Origin: Brevirhabdus sp.
Lineage (GTDB): Bacteria > Pseudomonadota > Alphaproteobacteria > Rhodobacterales > Rhodobacteraceae
Direction: 5' to 3'
DNA: 52,734 nt
Assembly: GCA_024637315.1 (NCBI GenBank)
Contig: JAGXFH010000024.1
Location: forward strand, 1 to 52,734
Made by a program: the position numbers and the translations under genes. Position 1 is the stretch's first letter, and every line of letters begins with the position of its first letter. Positions 28,754 to 37,879 of the stretch are shown here, piece by piece. The notes under the pieces were generated by a model. It saw only the letters and a list, made by a program, of their open reading frames with translations. It was not told the origin of the DNA and made no database searches.

Positions 28754-28810
28754 TTGAGCCTCCTTGGATCAACCTTCAAGCTGCATATAGGTTCCGCAGG
28801 GGTGCGCAAA

Positions 28811-28826
28811 ACTGCTGAAAAGCAGT
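28811..28826 (-). terminator. Small hairpin, possible weak terminator after nadE
   Basis: ACTGCT (28811-28816), a four-base loop and AGCAGT (28821-28826) form a perfect 6-bp stem; on the minus strand it is followed by TTTTG. It lies about 100 bases downstream of the nadE stop and upstream of the wrbA-like gene, so it could instead be an operator of the latter. Confidence 0.3.
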
Positions 28827-28922
28827 AGGATGTGTGCGGAGATGCAGAGAGCCAGAGCGACCACAGGACGTCCGATTCAATCGGTCCGCATATTTGAAAC
28901 GAAAGACCGAACAGCGTCAGCG

Positions 28923-30581
28923 TCAGGACGGGTCGCGCCAGCGGTTGACGATCGGGTAGCGTCGGTCGAGCCAGAAGGCTCGCGGTGTCAGGCGCGGGCC
29001 GGGAGCCGATTGGAATCGCTTGTATTCTGAGATGTAGATCAGGTTTTCGACTCTTTTCACGGTATCTCGGTCAAAGCCCATCTCGACCACTTCGGCCACC
29101 GAGGACTCGTGGTCCACCAGCAGTTCGAGGATCACGTCGAGATCCTTGTAGGGTGGCAGACTGTCTTCGTCCTTCTGGTCCGGGCGCAATTCGGCCGAGG
29201 GCGGCTTGTCTATGATCCGGGGCGGGATCACGGTGCCGGCGGGCCCTTTCATCCACGGTCGGTGATTTGAGTTGCGCCAGCGGCAGGTCTCGAAGACCCG
29301 CATCTTGTAGAGGTCCTTTATCGGGTTGTAGCCCCCCGCCATGTCGCCATAGATCGTGGCATAGCCGACCGCGACTTCGGATTTGTTGCCGGTGGTCAGC
29401 AGCATCTCGCCGAACTTGTTCGAAAGCGCCATCAGAAGAAGGCCCCGCAAACGGGACTGGATGTTTTCCTCGGTCAGGCCCGGTTCGGTGCCCTCGAAGA
29501 TCGGCGCAAGGGTCCGGGTGACGGCCTGCCGCGCCTCGCTGATCGGCACGGTATCGAAGTGGCAACCAAGGGTTTCGGCGACAGCCTCGGCATCATCCAG
29601 CGAGTATTGCGAGGTGTATTCGGATGGCAGCATCACACAGCGGACGTTTTCGGCCCCCAGTGCATCCACGGCGATGGTGGCGACGATCGCTGAGTCGATG
29701 CCCCCCGAGAGGCCGAGCAGCACTTTCCCGAAGCCGGTCTTTGCCATGTAGTCGCGCAGGCATTGCACCATCACGCGGTAATCGCGCTCCCAGGCGTCCG
29801 GGTGGGTGGTTTTGGGGCCGTCCTGAATCACCCAGCCATCGGCCGTTTCGGTCAGATCGACATGCTGGATCGTTTCGTCGAACAGCGGCATCTGCACCGC
29901 CAGCCTGCCGCCAGTGTTGAGCGCGAAGGACCCACCGTCGAACATTTGGTCATCCTGCGCGCCGACGGTGTTGAGGTAGATCATCGGCAGATCATTCTCG
30001 ACCACGCGCGAGACCATCATCGACATCCGGCGGTCGAACTTGTCGCGGTAATAGGGCGAGCCGTTGGGAACGAAGAACACCTGTGCGCCGCTTTCGGCGA
30101 GCGCCTCGCAGACATCAGAGGCCCAGGCATCTTCGCAGATCGGAATGCCGAACCGCAGCGGGCCGACGCGGACAGGGCCGGCGATCGGGGCGGAATCGAA
30201 GATGCGCTTTTCGTCGAAGACGGCGAAATTCGGCAAATGATGCTTGCGAACCTTCGCTGCGATTCTACCGTCTTTCAGAATGAAATAGGCGTTGTAGAGC
30301 TTGTCGATCTCGGCCAGCGGGCCGCCGATGCCGATGGCCGGACCGTCGGCTGTCGCGCGGGCCAGTGTGGCGACCGCCTCGAGGCAGGCGATGCCGAAGG
30401 CCGGTTTCATCACCAGGTCCTGCGCCTGATAACCTGCGATGAACATTTCCGGTAGCGCCACCATATCTGCGCCCGCCGCTTTGGCCAGACGCCATGCCTC
30501 CAGCGCCTTGGCGGCGTTGCCTTCAACATCGCCGACGGTCGGGTTCAACTGCGCAAGGGTCAGGCGAAAGCCTTGGGGCAT
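28923..30581 (-). CDS. nadE: Glutamine-dependent NAD+ synthetase
   Basis: Two-domain enzyme of about 552 residues that amidates deamido-NAD+ with glutamine as ammonia donor. The N-terminal nitrilase-type glutaminase shows its Glu-Lys-Cys triad in ALPEMFIAGY, VRKHHLPNFAVFDE and GIPICEDAW. The C-terminal ATP pyrophosphatase domain has LLGLSGGIDSAIVATIA and SEVAVGYATIYGDMAGG. Three clustered ATGs exist (30590, 30587, 30581); AGGA is best spaced for 30581. It is a monocistronic gene, divergent from the MORN-repeat gene. Confidence 0.95.
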   Translation of the reverse strand: MPQGFRLTLAQLNPTVGDVEGNAAKALEAWRLAKAAGADMVALPEMFIAGYQAQDLVMKPAFGIACLEAVATLARATADGPAIGIGGPLAEIDKLYNAYFILKDGRIAAKVRKHHLPNFAVFDEKRIFDSAPIAGPVRVGPLRFGIPICEDAWASDVCEALAESGAQVFFVPNGSPYYRDKFDRRMSMMVSRVVENDLPMIYLNTVGAQDDQMFDGGSFALNTGGRLAVQMPLFDETIQHVDLTETADGWVIQDGPKTTHPDAWERDYRVMVQCLRDYMAKTGFGKVLLGLSGGIDSAIVATIAVDALGAENVRCVMLPSEYTSQYSLDDAEAVAETLGCHFDTVPISEARQAVTRTLAPIFEGTEPGLTEENIQSRLRGLLLMALSNKFGEMLLTTGNKSEVAVGYATIYGDMAGGYNPIKDLYKMRVFETCRWRNSNHRPWMKGPAGTVIPPRIIDKPPSAELRPDQKDEDSLPPYKDLDVILELLVDHESSVAEVVEMGFDRDTVKRVENLIYISEYKRFQSAPGPRLTPRAFWLDRRYPIVNRWRDPS

Positions 30582-30735
30582 GTTCATCATCCTAGAAATC
30601 TGCCACCGTCTTAGCAGACCGGACGCCAAGGGAAAGCATCGCATCGGCAAAAAGCGTTGTCAGCCCGAGGGCCGTCTACTAGGTTGATATGGCATCCGAA
30701 CGGCGATGCCGGGTGCAGGGCCAATGGGGGGCGAC

Positions 30736-32199
30736 GTGCGGGTAATATTGAACGGTGCAAGGCTGATGCGCGGCGCGATCGCGGCAACGGTGCTCTTGGC
30801 GGCCAGTGGCGGCGCGGGTCTGACGCAATCGGATGACGTGCTGGTCAAGCAATATGACGATGGTGGTGTCTACGAGGGCACCTTCAAGGACGGCAAGCAG
30901 CACGGCCAAGGCAGCTACCGCCTGCCAAACGGCTACGAATACGAAGGCGAGTGGGTCGAGGGCGAGATCCGCGGCGAAGGCATCGCCAGGTTTCCCAACG
31001 GATCTGTCTATGAAGGTACATTCGCGAAGGGCAAGCCCGAGGGCTTCGGCAGGATCACCTTCGCCGATGGCGGCACCTACGAGGGCGATTGGGTCGATGG
31101 CAAGATCGAAGGATCGGGCGCTGCGGTCTATGCAAACGGCGTCAAGTACGAAGGCGGCTTCAAGGAGGCGCTGCATCACGGACAGGGCCGGATGGAAAGC
31201 CCGAACGGTTATGTCTACGAGGGATCGTGGGTCAACGGAATCAAGGAAGGTTCAGGCCGGATCACCTATCCCGATGGCGCGATCTACGAAGGCGATCTGG
31301 CCCAGAACGAACGCCACGGCGAGGGCACCCTGACGATGACCGATGGGCTGACCTATACTGGCCAGTGGGCTGGCGGGCAGATCAACGGCACCGGCCGGCT
31401 GACCCAACCCAATGGCGATGTCTACGAGGGCGAGCTGGTCAATGGCGAACGGCTGGGCCGGGGCAAGGTGACCTATGCCAACGGCGACACCTATGAGGGC
31501 GAATTCGCCGGCGACAAGCGGCATGGCCTGGGCACCTTCACCGGCACCGACGGCTATGTTTACGAGGGCACCTGGGTCGAGGGCCGGATCGAGGGCGACG
31601 GCAAGGTGACCTATCCCGATGGCTCGGTCTACGAGGGTCAGTTCAAGGACGATCTGGCCAATGGGCGCGGCAAGATCACCTATCCGGACGGCAATACCTA
31701 TGAAGGCGAATGGAAGGCCGGGGTGATCGAGGGCAAGGGCATCGCGCGCTATTCCAACGGTCTGGTCTATGACGGCGAGTTCAAGAACGCGCAGAACCAC
31801 GGGCAAGGCACGATGACCTATCCGGACGGCTACACCTATACCGGCCAGTGGGTCGAAGGTCAGCGCGAGGGGCAAGGCCGCGCGGTCTATGCCGATGGCT
31901 CGGTCTACGAAGGCGCGTTCGTTGGCGGTCAGCGCGAGGGAAAGGGTACGATCACCATGGCTGACGGGTTCACCTATACCGGCCAGTGGAACGCCGGCGA
32001 GATCGAGGGTGAAGGCATCGCCACCTATGGCAATGGCGATGTCTACGAAGGCAATTTCGTCGATGGCAAGCGTCAGGGCGCAGGGACGATCCGCTACGCC
32101 ACCGGGCAGGAAGCCAGCGGCGAGTGGCAGAACGGCGCGCTGGACGCTCCGGAACCAGAGGCCGGCCCGAAGGCCGATGCGCCGGCGGCCAGCGAGTAG
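30736..32199 (+). CDS. Exported MORN-repeat protein (18 repeats)
   Basis: About 487 residues. A basic N terminus and hydrophobic stretch (RGAIAATVLLAASGGAGLTQ) look like a signal peptide. From about residue 46 on, the protein is 18 consecutive 23-residue MORN repeats of the pattern YEG-F/W-x5-G-x-G-x8-G plus a partial nineteenth, ending in a short acidic-alanine tail. Repeats mostly alternate between an F type (like TFKDGKQHGQG) and a W type (like EWVEGEIRGEG). The start is uncertain: GTG at 30736 follows GGGGGG, while ATGs at 30706, 30724 and 30766 are also in frame. The function is unknown; MORN arrays form rigid beta-hairpin rods. It is stop-to-stop with the photolyase gene, with zero bases between. 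Confidence 0.88.
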   Translation: MRVILNGARLMRGAIAATVLLAASGGAGLTQSDDVLVKQYDDGGVYEGTFKDGKQHGQGSYRLPNGYEYEGEWVEGEIRGEGIARFPNGSVYEGTFAKGKPEGFGRITFADGGTYEGDWVDGKIEGSGAAVYANGVKYEGGFKEALHHGQGRMESPNGYVYEGSWVNGIKEGSGRITYPDGAIYEGDLAQNERHGEGTLTMTDGLTYTGQWAGGQINGTGRLTQPNGDVYEGELVNGERLGRGKVTYANGDTYEGEFAGDKRHGLGTFTGTDGYVYEGTWVEGRIEGDGKVTYPDGSVYEGQFKDDLANGRGKITYPDGNTYEGEWKAGVIEGKGIARYSNGLVYDGEFKNAQNHGQGTMTYPDGYTYTGQWVEGQREGQGRAVYADGSVYEGAFVGGQREGKGTITMADGFTYTGQWNAGEIEGEGIATYGNGDVYEGNFVDGKRQGAGTIRYATGQEASGEWQNGALDAPEPEAGPKADAPAASE

Positions 32200-33729
32200 T
32201 CAGACGACCTCTGCCGCGTCAAGTGCCGCAAGTACCGCGTCGCCTGCGGCAAGGATGTCCTCTCGGTCTTCCCGCTGCATCCGGTCCCAATTCCCATAGA
32301 CCAGCGCCATGCGCGGATTTTCCTTGAACCTGTCGCGGTGGCGCTCGAGGAAATGCCAGTAGAGGCTGTTGAACGGACAGGCCGTTTCGCCATGCCGTTC
32401 CGTCACCGCATAGTGACAGTTGCCGCAATAATCCGACATCCGGTCGATATAGCTGCCACTGGAGATGTAGGGCTTCGAGGCGACGATGCCGCCATCTGCG
32501 AACTGGCTCATTCCGATGGTGTTCGGCGCCTCGACCCATTCGAAAGCGTCGATATAGACCGACAGGTACCAGTCATGCACCTCGGCCGGGTCGATACCGG
32601 CCAGAAGCGCGAAATTGCCGGTCACCATCAGCCTCTGGATATGATGAGCATAGGCCAGATCACGGGTTTGCGCCACGGCATGTGCCAGGCAATTCATCCG
32701 GGTTTCGTCACCCCAGTAGGCGGCGGGCAACTTGCGATCATGCTTCAGCGCGTTTCGGCCGGTGTAGCCGGGACCTTCCATGAAATAGATGCCACGCAGG
32801 AATTCACGCCAGCCGATGATCTGGCGAATGAAGCCTTCAGCCGAATTCAGCGGCACTTTGCCATCCTTATAGACCCGTTCCACCGCTTCGCAGACCTCGA
32901 GCGGCGCTAGAAGGCCGGTGTTGAGGTAGGGCGAGAGCAGAGCGTGGTAAAGGACCGGGTCATCCTGCAGCATGGCGTCTTGATAGGCGCCGAATTCCGG
33001 CAGCGCATGTTCAACGAAATGATCGAGCGCCTGCACTGCGCCGGCCCTGTTGGTGGCGAGGGCGAAGGGCCGCAATCTGCCGAAATTGTCTGGAAACTCC
33101 TGTTCCACCAGATCGAGAACCGCCGAAGTGATATCGTCGGGTTCGAGTTCAGCCGGGCCTTTGCGGAAAAGGTCGGGGCTGGCGGGTTTGCGGTTCTGCT
33201 TGTCGAAGTTCCATTTTCCGCCCTCTGGCGCATCGCCATCCATCAAAAGGCCAGTCTTGCGGCGCATCTGGCGGTAGAAATACTCCATCCGCAACTCTTT
33301 GCGGTCCTTGGCCCAGCTTTCGAAGCCTTCCTGCGAGCAGATGAACCGGTTATCGGGCTGTTGCGTGACCTTCAGCGGTAGATCGTCGAGGGCGGCAATC
33401 ACTCGCCATTCGCCGGGACGTGTGGCGATAACCTCCCTGGCTCCAAGTTCCTCGGCGCGGCGCAGAAGTTCGCCTGAAATCGTATGGCTGTTCTCGGCCT
33501 CATCATACGCGGTGTAAGCGACCGTCCAGCCCGCGTCGCGCAGGTCCTTGGCGAAATGGCGCATGGCGGCGAAGACGAAGGCGATCTTCTTGGGGTGGTG
33601 GGCGACATAGGTCGCCTCGCCCCGGACTTCGGCCATCACGATGACGTCGCCGTCCCTGTCGGCCTCGCGAAGAGCGGCGACATCTTGGCTCAGCTGGTCG
33701 CCCAGGATCAGGATCAGACGGGTCACCAA
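32200..33729 (-). CDS. Fe-S bacterial cryptochrome / (6-4) photolyase (PhrB/CryB type)
   Basis: This 509-residue protein of the cryptochrome-photolyase-related group begins LILILGDQLS, the usual start of this subfamily. Four cysteines expected to hold a 4Fe-4S cluster are present: one in RMNCLAHAVAQ, two in DYCGNCHYAV and one in TACPFNSLYW. The flavin-binding region has the typical NRLMVTGNFALLAG-like text (IQRLMVTGNFALLAG) and SVYIDAFEWVEAPN. Homologues repair (6-4) photoproducts or act as blue-light receptors. Its start overlaps the SDR gene by seven bases, so the two are probably co-transcribed. Confidence 0.92.
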   Translation of the reverse strand: MVTRLILILGDQLSQDVAALREADRDGDVIVMAEVRGEATYVAHHPKKIAFVFAAMRHFAKDLRDAGWTVAYTAYDEAENSHTISGELLRRAEELGAREVIATRPGEWRVIAALDDLPLKVTQQPDNRFICSQEGFESWAKDRKELRMEYFYRQMRRKTGLLMDGDAPEGGKWNFDKQNRKPASPDLFRKGPAELEPDDITSAVLDLVEQEFPDNFGRLRPFALATNRAGAVQALDHFVEHALPEFGAYQDAMLQDDPVLYHALLSPYLNTGLLAPLEVCEAVERVYKDGKVPLNSAEGFIRQIIGWREFLRGIYFMEGPGYTGRNALKHDRKLPAAYWGDETRMNCLAHAVAQTRDLAYAHHIQRLMVTGNFALLAGIDPAEVHDWYLSVYIDAFEWVEAPNTIGMSQFADGGIVASKPYISSGSYIDRMSDYCGNCHYAVTERHGETACPFNSLYWHFLERHRDRFKENPRMALVYGNWDRMQREDREDILAAGDAVLAALDAAEVV

Positions 33730-34412
33730 GGCACAGGCTTACCTGCCCAGTCGAAAAATTTTCCGGTCTGGCTGGCGTCGAGGCCGGCGACCACCGAAAG
33801 CAGGTTCTGCGCCGCCTCCTGCGGCGGGACCGAGGGGTGGCGGCCAAGGTATTTCCGGGTGAACGCGGTTGCCACGGTGCCCGGATGCAGCGCTACACAG
33901 ATCAGCCCCTTGTGGCTGCGGGCGAGTTCGATGCCGGCGGTGCGGATGATCTGGTTCAGCGCGGCCTTGGCCGCCCGGTAGGAATACCAGCCGCCGAGCC
34001 GGTTGTCGCCGATCGAGCCCACACGGGCCGAGAGGGCGACGAAAACGGCGCGACGGTCCTTGGGCAAAAGGCGCCTCACATGCTTGAGTACCAGCGCAGG
34101 GCCGATCGCGTTCAGGCTGAACTGATCCATCATTGCAGCGGCCGACAACGCGCCGAGCGATTTTTCGGGCTCTGTCCCGTCGATCTCAAGTGCACCGGTG
34201 GCAACGAAGATCACATCATAGGGGCCAGAAAGCGGGGCCAGCGCAGCCTCGACCGAGGCCTCATTGGTGAGGTCAAGCCCGTCTTGCGAACGCGACAGCG
34301 GTGTCACTTCGGCACCCGCCCTTTCCAATGCATCGCAAAGGGCGCGGCCGATCCCGCCGGAGGCGCCGATCACCAGCGCGCGCTGGTTGGCGTAAGGATC
34401 AGGCACCGCCAT
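33723..34412 (-). CDS. Short-chain dehydrogenase/reductase
   Basis: Classical-type SDR of 229 residues. The cofactor motif is VIGASGGIGRALCDAL near residue 15, and the catalytic tyrosine and lysine are in WYSYRAAKAALNQ. The PGTVATAFT stretch matches the C-factor-like group. The substrate is unknown. It directly abuts the VOC gene (TGA then ATG, no spacer) and overlaps the photolyase gene by seven bases, giving a three-gene unit VOC-SDR-photolyase. Confidence 0.9.
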   Translation of the reverse strand: MAVPDPYANQRALVIGASGGIGRALCDALERAGAEVTPLSRSQDGLDLTNEASVEAALAPLSGPYDVIFVATGALEIDGTEPEKSLGALSAAAMMDQFSLNAIGPALVLKHVRRLLPKDRRAVFVALSARVGSIGDNRLGGWYSYRAAKAALNQIIRTAGIELARSHKGLICVALHPGTVATAFTRKYLGRHPSVPPQEAAQNLLSVVAGLDASQTGKFFDWAGKPVPW

Positions 34413-34859
34413 TCAGCCCGCCATGTCCTTCTTGCGCAATTCCGTCTGCGCTTCGGCGCTCTTTTCCAGATCGAGGCCCATCGCGCGCAGCACGGCGTCG
34501 GCCTTGGTGAACTGAAGGTCACGGTATTCAACAACCTGTACGCGATTGCCCCAGGGATCGCGGAAATCGAGAAACGGCGTGTCGAGAATTTCGGCACCGG
34601 CTTTTTCGGCAAGGTCGCGCACCGACGCAGCATCATCGACGACAAGCCCGAAATGACGGCTCTGGTCCGGGCCGCTCGACTTGCCCGTCATCAGCCCGAG
34701 GAACTGATCGCCCATGTCGATAAACGCGTGTCCATTGCCCCGCCCGCGAAGTTCGAAGTCGAAAATGGCGCCATAGAATGACAGCGCATCGTCGATGTCC
34801 GCAACTTCGAGCACCAGATGATTGACTCCGACGAGACGTGGTTTCTGTCCTTCCTGCAT
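34413..34859 (-). CDS. VOC-family (glyoxalase-like) protein
   Basis: This 148-residue protein of the vicinal oxygen chelate fold starts near VGVNHLVLEVADIDDALSFY, with a candidate metal histidine in NHLVL and others in HFGLVV, plus the late VQVVEYRD glutamate. The start at 34859 is supported by AAAGGAGG. The exact reaction is unknown; relatives include lactoylglutathione lyase, dioxygenases and resistance proteins. It is the first gene of the VOC-SDR-photolyase unit and is divergent from leuA across about 95 bases. Confidence 0.85.
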   Translation of the reverse strand: MQEGQKPRLVGVNHLVLEVADIDDALSFYGAIFDFELRGRGNGHAFIDMGDQFLGLMTGKSSGPDQSRHFGLVVDDAASVRDLAEKAGAEILDTPFLDFRDPWGNRVQVVEYRDLQFTKADAVLRAMGLDLEKSAEAQTELRKKDMAG

Positions 34860-34918
34860 CTCAAACCCTCCTTTCGCTTGCCAACAGCTAGGGCGGCAGA
34901 GGAGGACGAAAAGGGGGC

Positions 34919-34946
34919 TTGGCCTTGGCCAAAAAGCGTTTATAGT
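34919..34946 (+). promoter_or_regulatory. leuA: Promoter of the leuA leader
   Basis: TTGGCC (34919-34924) as -35, a 16-base spacer and TATAGT (34941-34946) as -10. The predicted start of transcription falls at about 34953-34954, that is, on the first base of the leader peptide ATG, so the leader mRNA would have no 5' untranslated region. Confidence 0.6.
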
Positions 34947-34953
34947 TTCTGCT

Positions 34954-35007
34954 ATGAGCAATGCGGCGAACAATCACGACCTCGTCCTACTCCTTAGCAG
35001 CCTCTGA
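34954..35007 (+). CDS. leuL: Leucine leader peptide of leuA
   Basis: A 17-codon frame, MSNAANNHDLVLLLSSL, then TGA. Five of the last eight codons are leucine (CTC, CTA, CTC, CTT, CTC) and they sit just before the stop, as in leu operon attenuators. There is no ribosome binding site, but the promoter -10 box ends only seven bases before the ATG, so translation is probably leaderless. That arrangement is known for the trpL leader of Sinorhizobium. GC-rich pairing arms begin at the stop codon and leuA starts 83 bases later. Ribosome pausing at Leu codons would let leuA be expressed when leucyl-tRNA is short. Detection is by sequence logic only. Confidence 0.78.
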   Translation: MSNAANNHDLVLLLSSL

Positions 35008-35039
35008 GCGCGCCGGGGGGTCCGGGCGCGTGCGCTCAG
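35004..35039 (+). promoter_or_regulatory. leuA: Attenuator stem-loop of leuA
   Basis: CTGAGCGCGC (35004-35013), which includes the leader stop codon, pairs with GTGCGCTCAG (35030-35039) in a 10-bp stem with one G-T pair. No T-run follows. The same left arm (35001-35009) could alternatively pair, with one bulged base, with GCTCAAGG (35074-35081), which contains the leuA ribosome binding site. That leaves open control of translation rather than classical termination. Confidence 0.5.
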
Positions 35040-35090
35040 GGGATGTCCGCCGCGCCGGGGCCGCCAGATCGAAGCTCAAGGAACACCAGA

Positions 35091-36671
35091 ATGACCAAGA
35101 TGACGACCGAACAGGACCGGGTCCTGATATTCGACACGACCCTGCGCGACGGCGAGCAAAGCCCCGGCGCCACCATGACCCATAACGAGAAACTGGAGAT
35201 TGCCGGGCTTCTGGACGAGATGGGAGTCGATATCATCGAGGCCGGGTTTCCGATCGCCAGCGAAGGCGATTTCCAGGCGGTGAGCGAGATCGCAAAACTC
35301 GCAAAGACGTCGGTCATCTGCGGACTGGCGCGGGCCAATCCCGCCGATATCGATCGCGCATGGGAGGCGATAAAGCATGCCAAGCGGCCGCGGATTCACA
35401 CCTTCATCGGCACTTCGCCGCTGCACCGCGACATGCACGGACTGGATCAGGATGCGATGGCCGAGCGAATTCACGATGCCGTCACACGGGCACGGAACCT
35501 GTGCGATGACGTGCAGTGGTCGTCGATGGATGCGACGCGGACCGAGCATGACTACCTCAAACGCACCGTCGATATCGCCATCAGGGCGGGAGCCACGACG
35601 ATCAACATCCCCGACACCGTGGGCTACACTGCGCCGCGGGAAAGCGCTGATCTGATCCGGATGCTGATCGCCGAGGTCGAAGGCGCCGAAGATGTGATCT
35701 TCGCCACGCATTGCCACAACGATCTGGGCATGGCGACGGCGAACTCGCTGGCGGCGGTGGAAGCGGGGGCGCGGCAGGTCGAATGCACCATAAACGGGCT
35801 GGGCGAACGCGCCGGCAACACCGCGCTGGAAGAGGTGGTGATGGCGCTGAAGGTACGCAACGACATCATGCCCTACCGGACCCGGATAGACACCACGAAG
35901 ATCATGAACATCTCGCGCCGTGTCGCCACGGTCAGCGGCTTTCCGGTGCAGTTCAACAAGGCCATCGTCGGCAAGAACGCCTTCGCGCATGAAAGTGGCA
36001 TCCACCAGGACGGGATGCTTAAGAATTCCGAAACCTTCGAGATCATGCGCCCCGAGGATATCGGCCTGACCGAGACGAACCTTGTCATGGGTAAACATTC
36101 GGGCCGGGCCGCCCTGCGCGCCAAGCTCAGGAATCTGGGCTATGAACTGGCCGACAATCAGCTGAACGATGTGTTCGTTCGGTTCAAGGCGCTGGCGGAT
36201 CGGAAAAAGGAGGTCTACGACGATGACCTCCTGGCGCTGATGCGCGATACCAGCATGGATGGTGGGGTGGACCGCCTGCAGGTGAAGTTCCTTCGGGTGA
36301 TCTGCGGCACCGAGGCACCGCAATCGGCTGACCTGATTCTGTCGGTCGATGGCAAGGACCACCAGGTCACCGCCACGGGCGACGGTCCGGTAGACGCGAC
36401 TTTCAATGCAGTAAAAGTGCTATTCCCTCACGAGGCCCGCCTGCAGCTTTATCAGGTTCACGCCGTCACCGAAGGCACGGACGCGCAGGCGACGGTCAGC
36501 GTAAGGATGGAGGACGGCGGCTTGATTTCAACGGGTCAAGCGGCCGATACCGATACGGTGGTGGCCAGCGCCAAGGCCTATGTGAACGCGTTGAACCGGC
36601 TACTGGTGCGGCGAGAGCGGGTCGCGCCCGATACGGACGTAAAGTCGGTTTCGTACAAGTCTGTATCCTGA
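35091..36671 (+). CDS. leuA: 2-isopropylmalate synthase
   Basis: First committed enzyme of leucine synthesis, 526 residues; condenses acetyl-CoA with 2-oxoisovalerate. The N-terminal TIM barrel has the active-site motif IFDTTLRDGEQSPGATM and the metal-binding HCHNDLGMATANSLAAVEAG. The C-terminal third is the LeuA dimer domain that binds leucine for feedback inhibition. The start at 35091 is placed by AAGGA eight bases upstream; an ATG three codons later is possible. Regulation is likely double: feedback on the enzyme and leader-peptide attenuation upstream. It is followed by a strong terminator. Confidence 0.96.
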   Translation: MTKMTTEQDRVLIFDTTLRDGEQSPGATMTHNEKLEIAGLLDEMGVDIIEAGFPIASEGDFQAVSEIAKLAKTSVICGLARANPADIDRAWEAIKHAKRPRIHTFIGTSPLHRDMHGLDQDAMAERIHDAVTRARNLCDDVQWSSMDATRTEHDYLKRTVDIAIRAGATTINIPDTVGYTAPRESADLIRMLIAEVEGAEDVIFATHCHNDLGMATANSLAAVEAGARQVECTINGLGERAGNTALEEVVMALKVRNDIMPYRTRIDTTKIMNISRRVATVSGFPVQFNKAIVGKNAFAHESGIHQDGMLKNSETFEIMRPEDIGLTETNLVMGKHSGRAALRAKLRNLGYELADNQLNDVFVRFKALADRKKEVYDDDLLALMRDTSMDGGVDRLQVKFLRVICGTEAPQSADLILSVDGKDHQVTATGDGPVDATFNAVKVLFPHEARLQLYQVHAVTEGTDAQATVSVRMEDGGLISTGQAADTDTVVASAKAYVNALNRLLVRRERVAPDTDVKSVSYKSVS

Positions 36672-36753
36672 TTGGCAACGCGGCAACATCACGCTGAATA
36701 ACGCCTCGGGGCCTCTTTCGCCCACGCCACAGCCAGCCTATAAGGACAGACGG

Positions 36754-36782
36754 CCCGCGACATCGAGCGTCGCGGGTCTTTT
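36754..36782 (+). terminator. Intrinsic terminator between leuA and mreB
   Basis: CCCGCGAC (36754-36761), a seven-base loop and GTCGCGGG (36769-36776) form a perfect 8-bp stem followed directly by TCTTTT. This is a textbook Rho-independent terminator for leuA. It ends only about 26 bases before the mreB start, so either the mreB promoter lies in between or some read-through feeds the mre operon. Confidence 0.85.
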
Positions 36783-36784
36783 GA

Positions 36785-37846
<1,062 letters not shown>

Positions 37847-37879
37847 CGGGCCGGTGCTGCCGGTTCTTTGGGGAACGTC

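Noticed and set aside
30870-32130. Regular DNA repeats that could suggest a CRISPR or satellite array
   Set aside because: The period is 69 bases, in frame, and encodes MORN repeats; there are no conserved short repeats with unique spacers.
35076-36362. Minus-strand open frame of 428 codons opposite leuA
   Set aside because: It is antisense to leuA, with no domain and no start signal.
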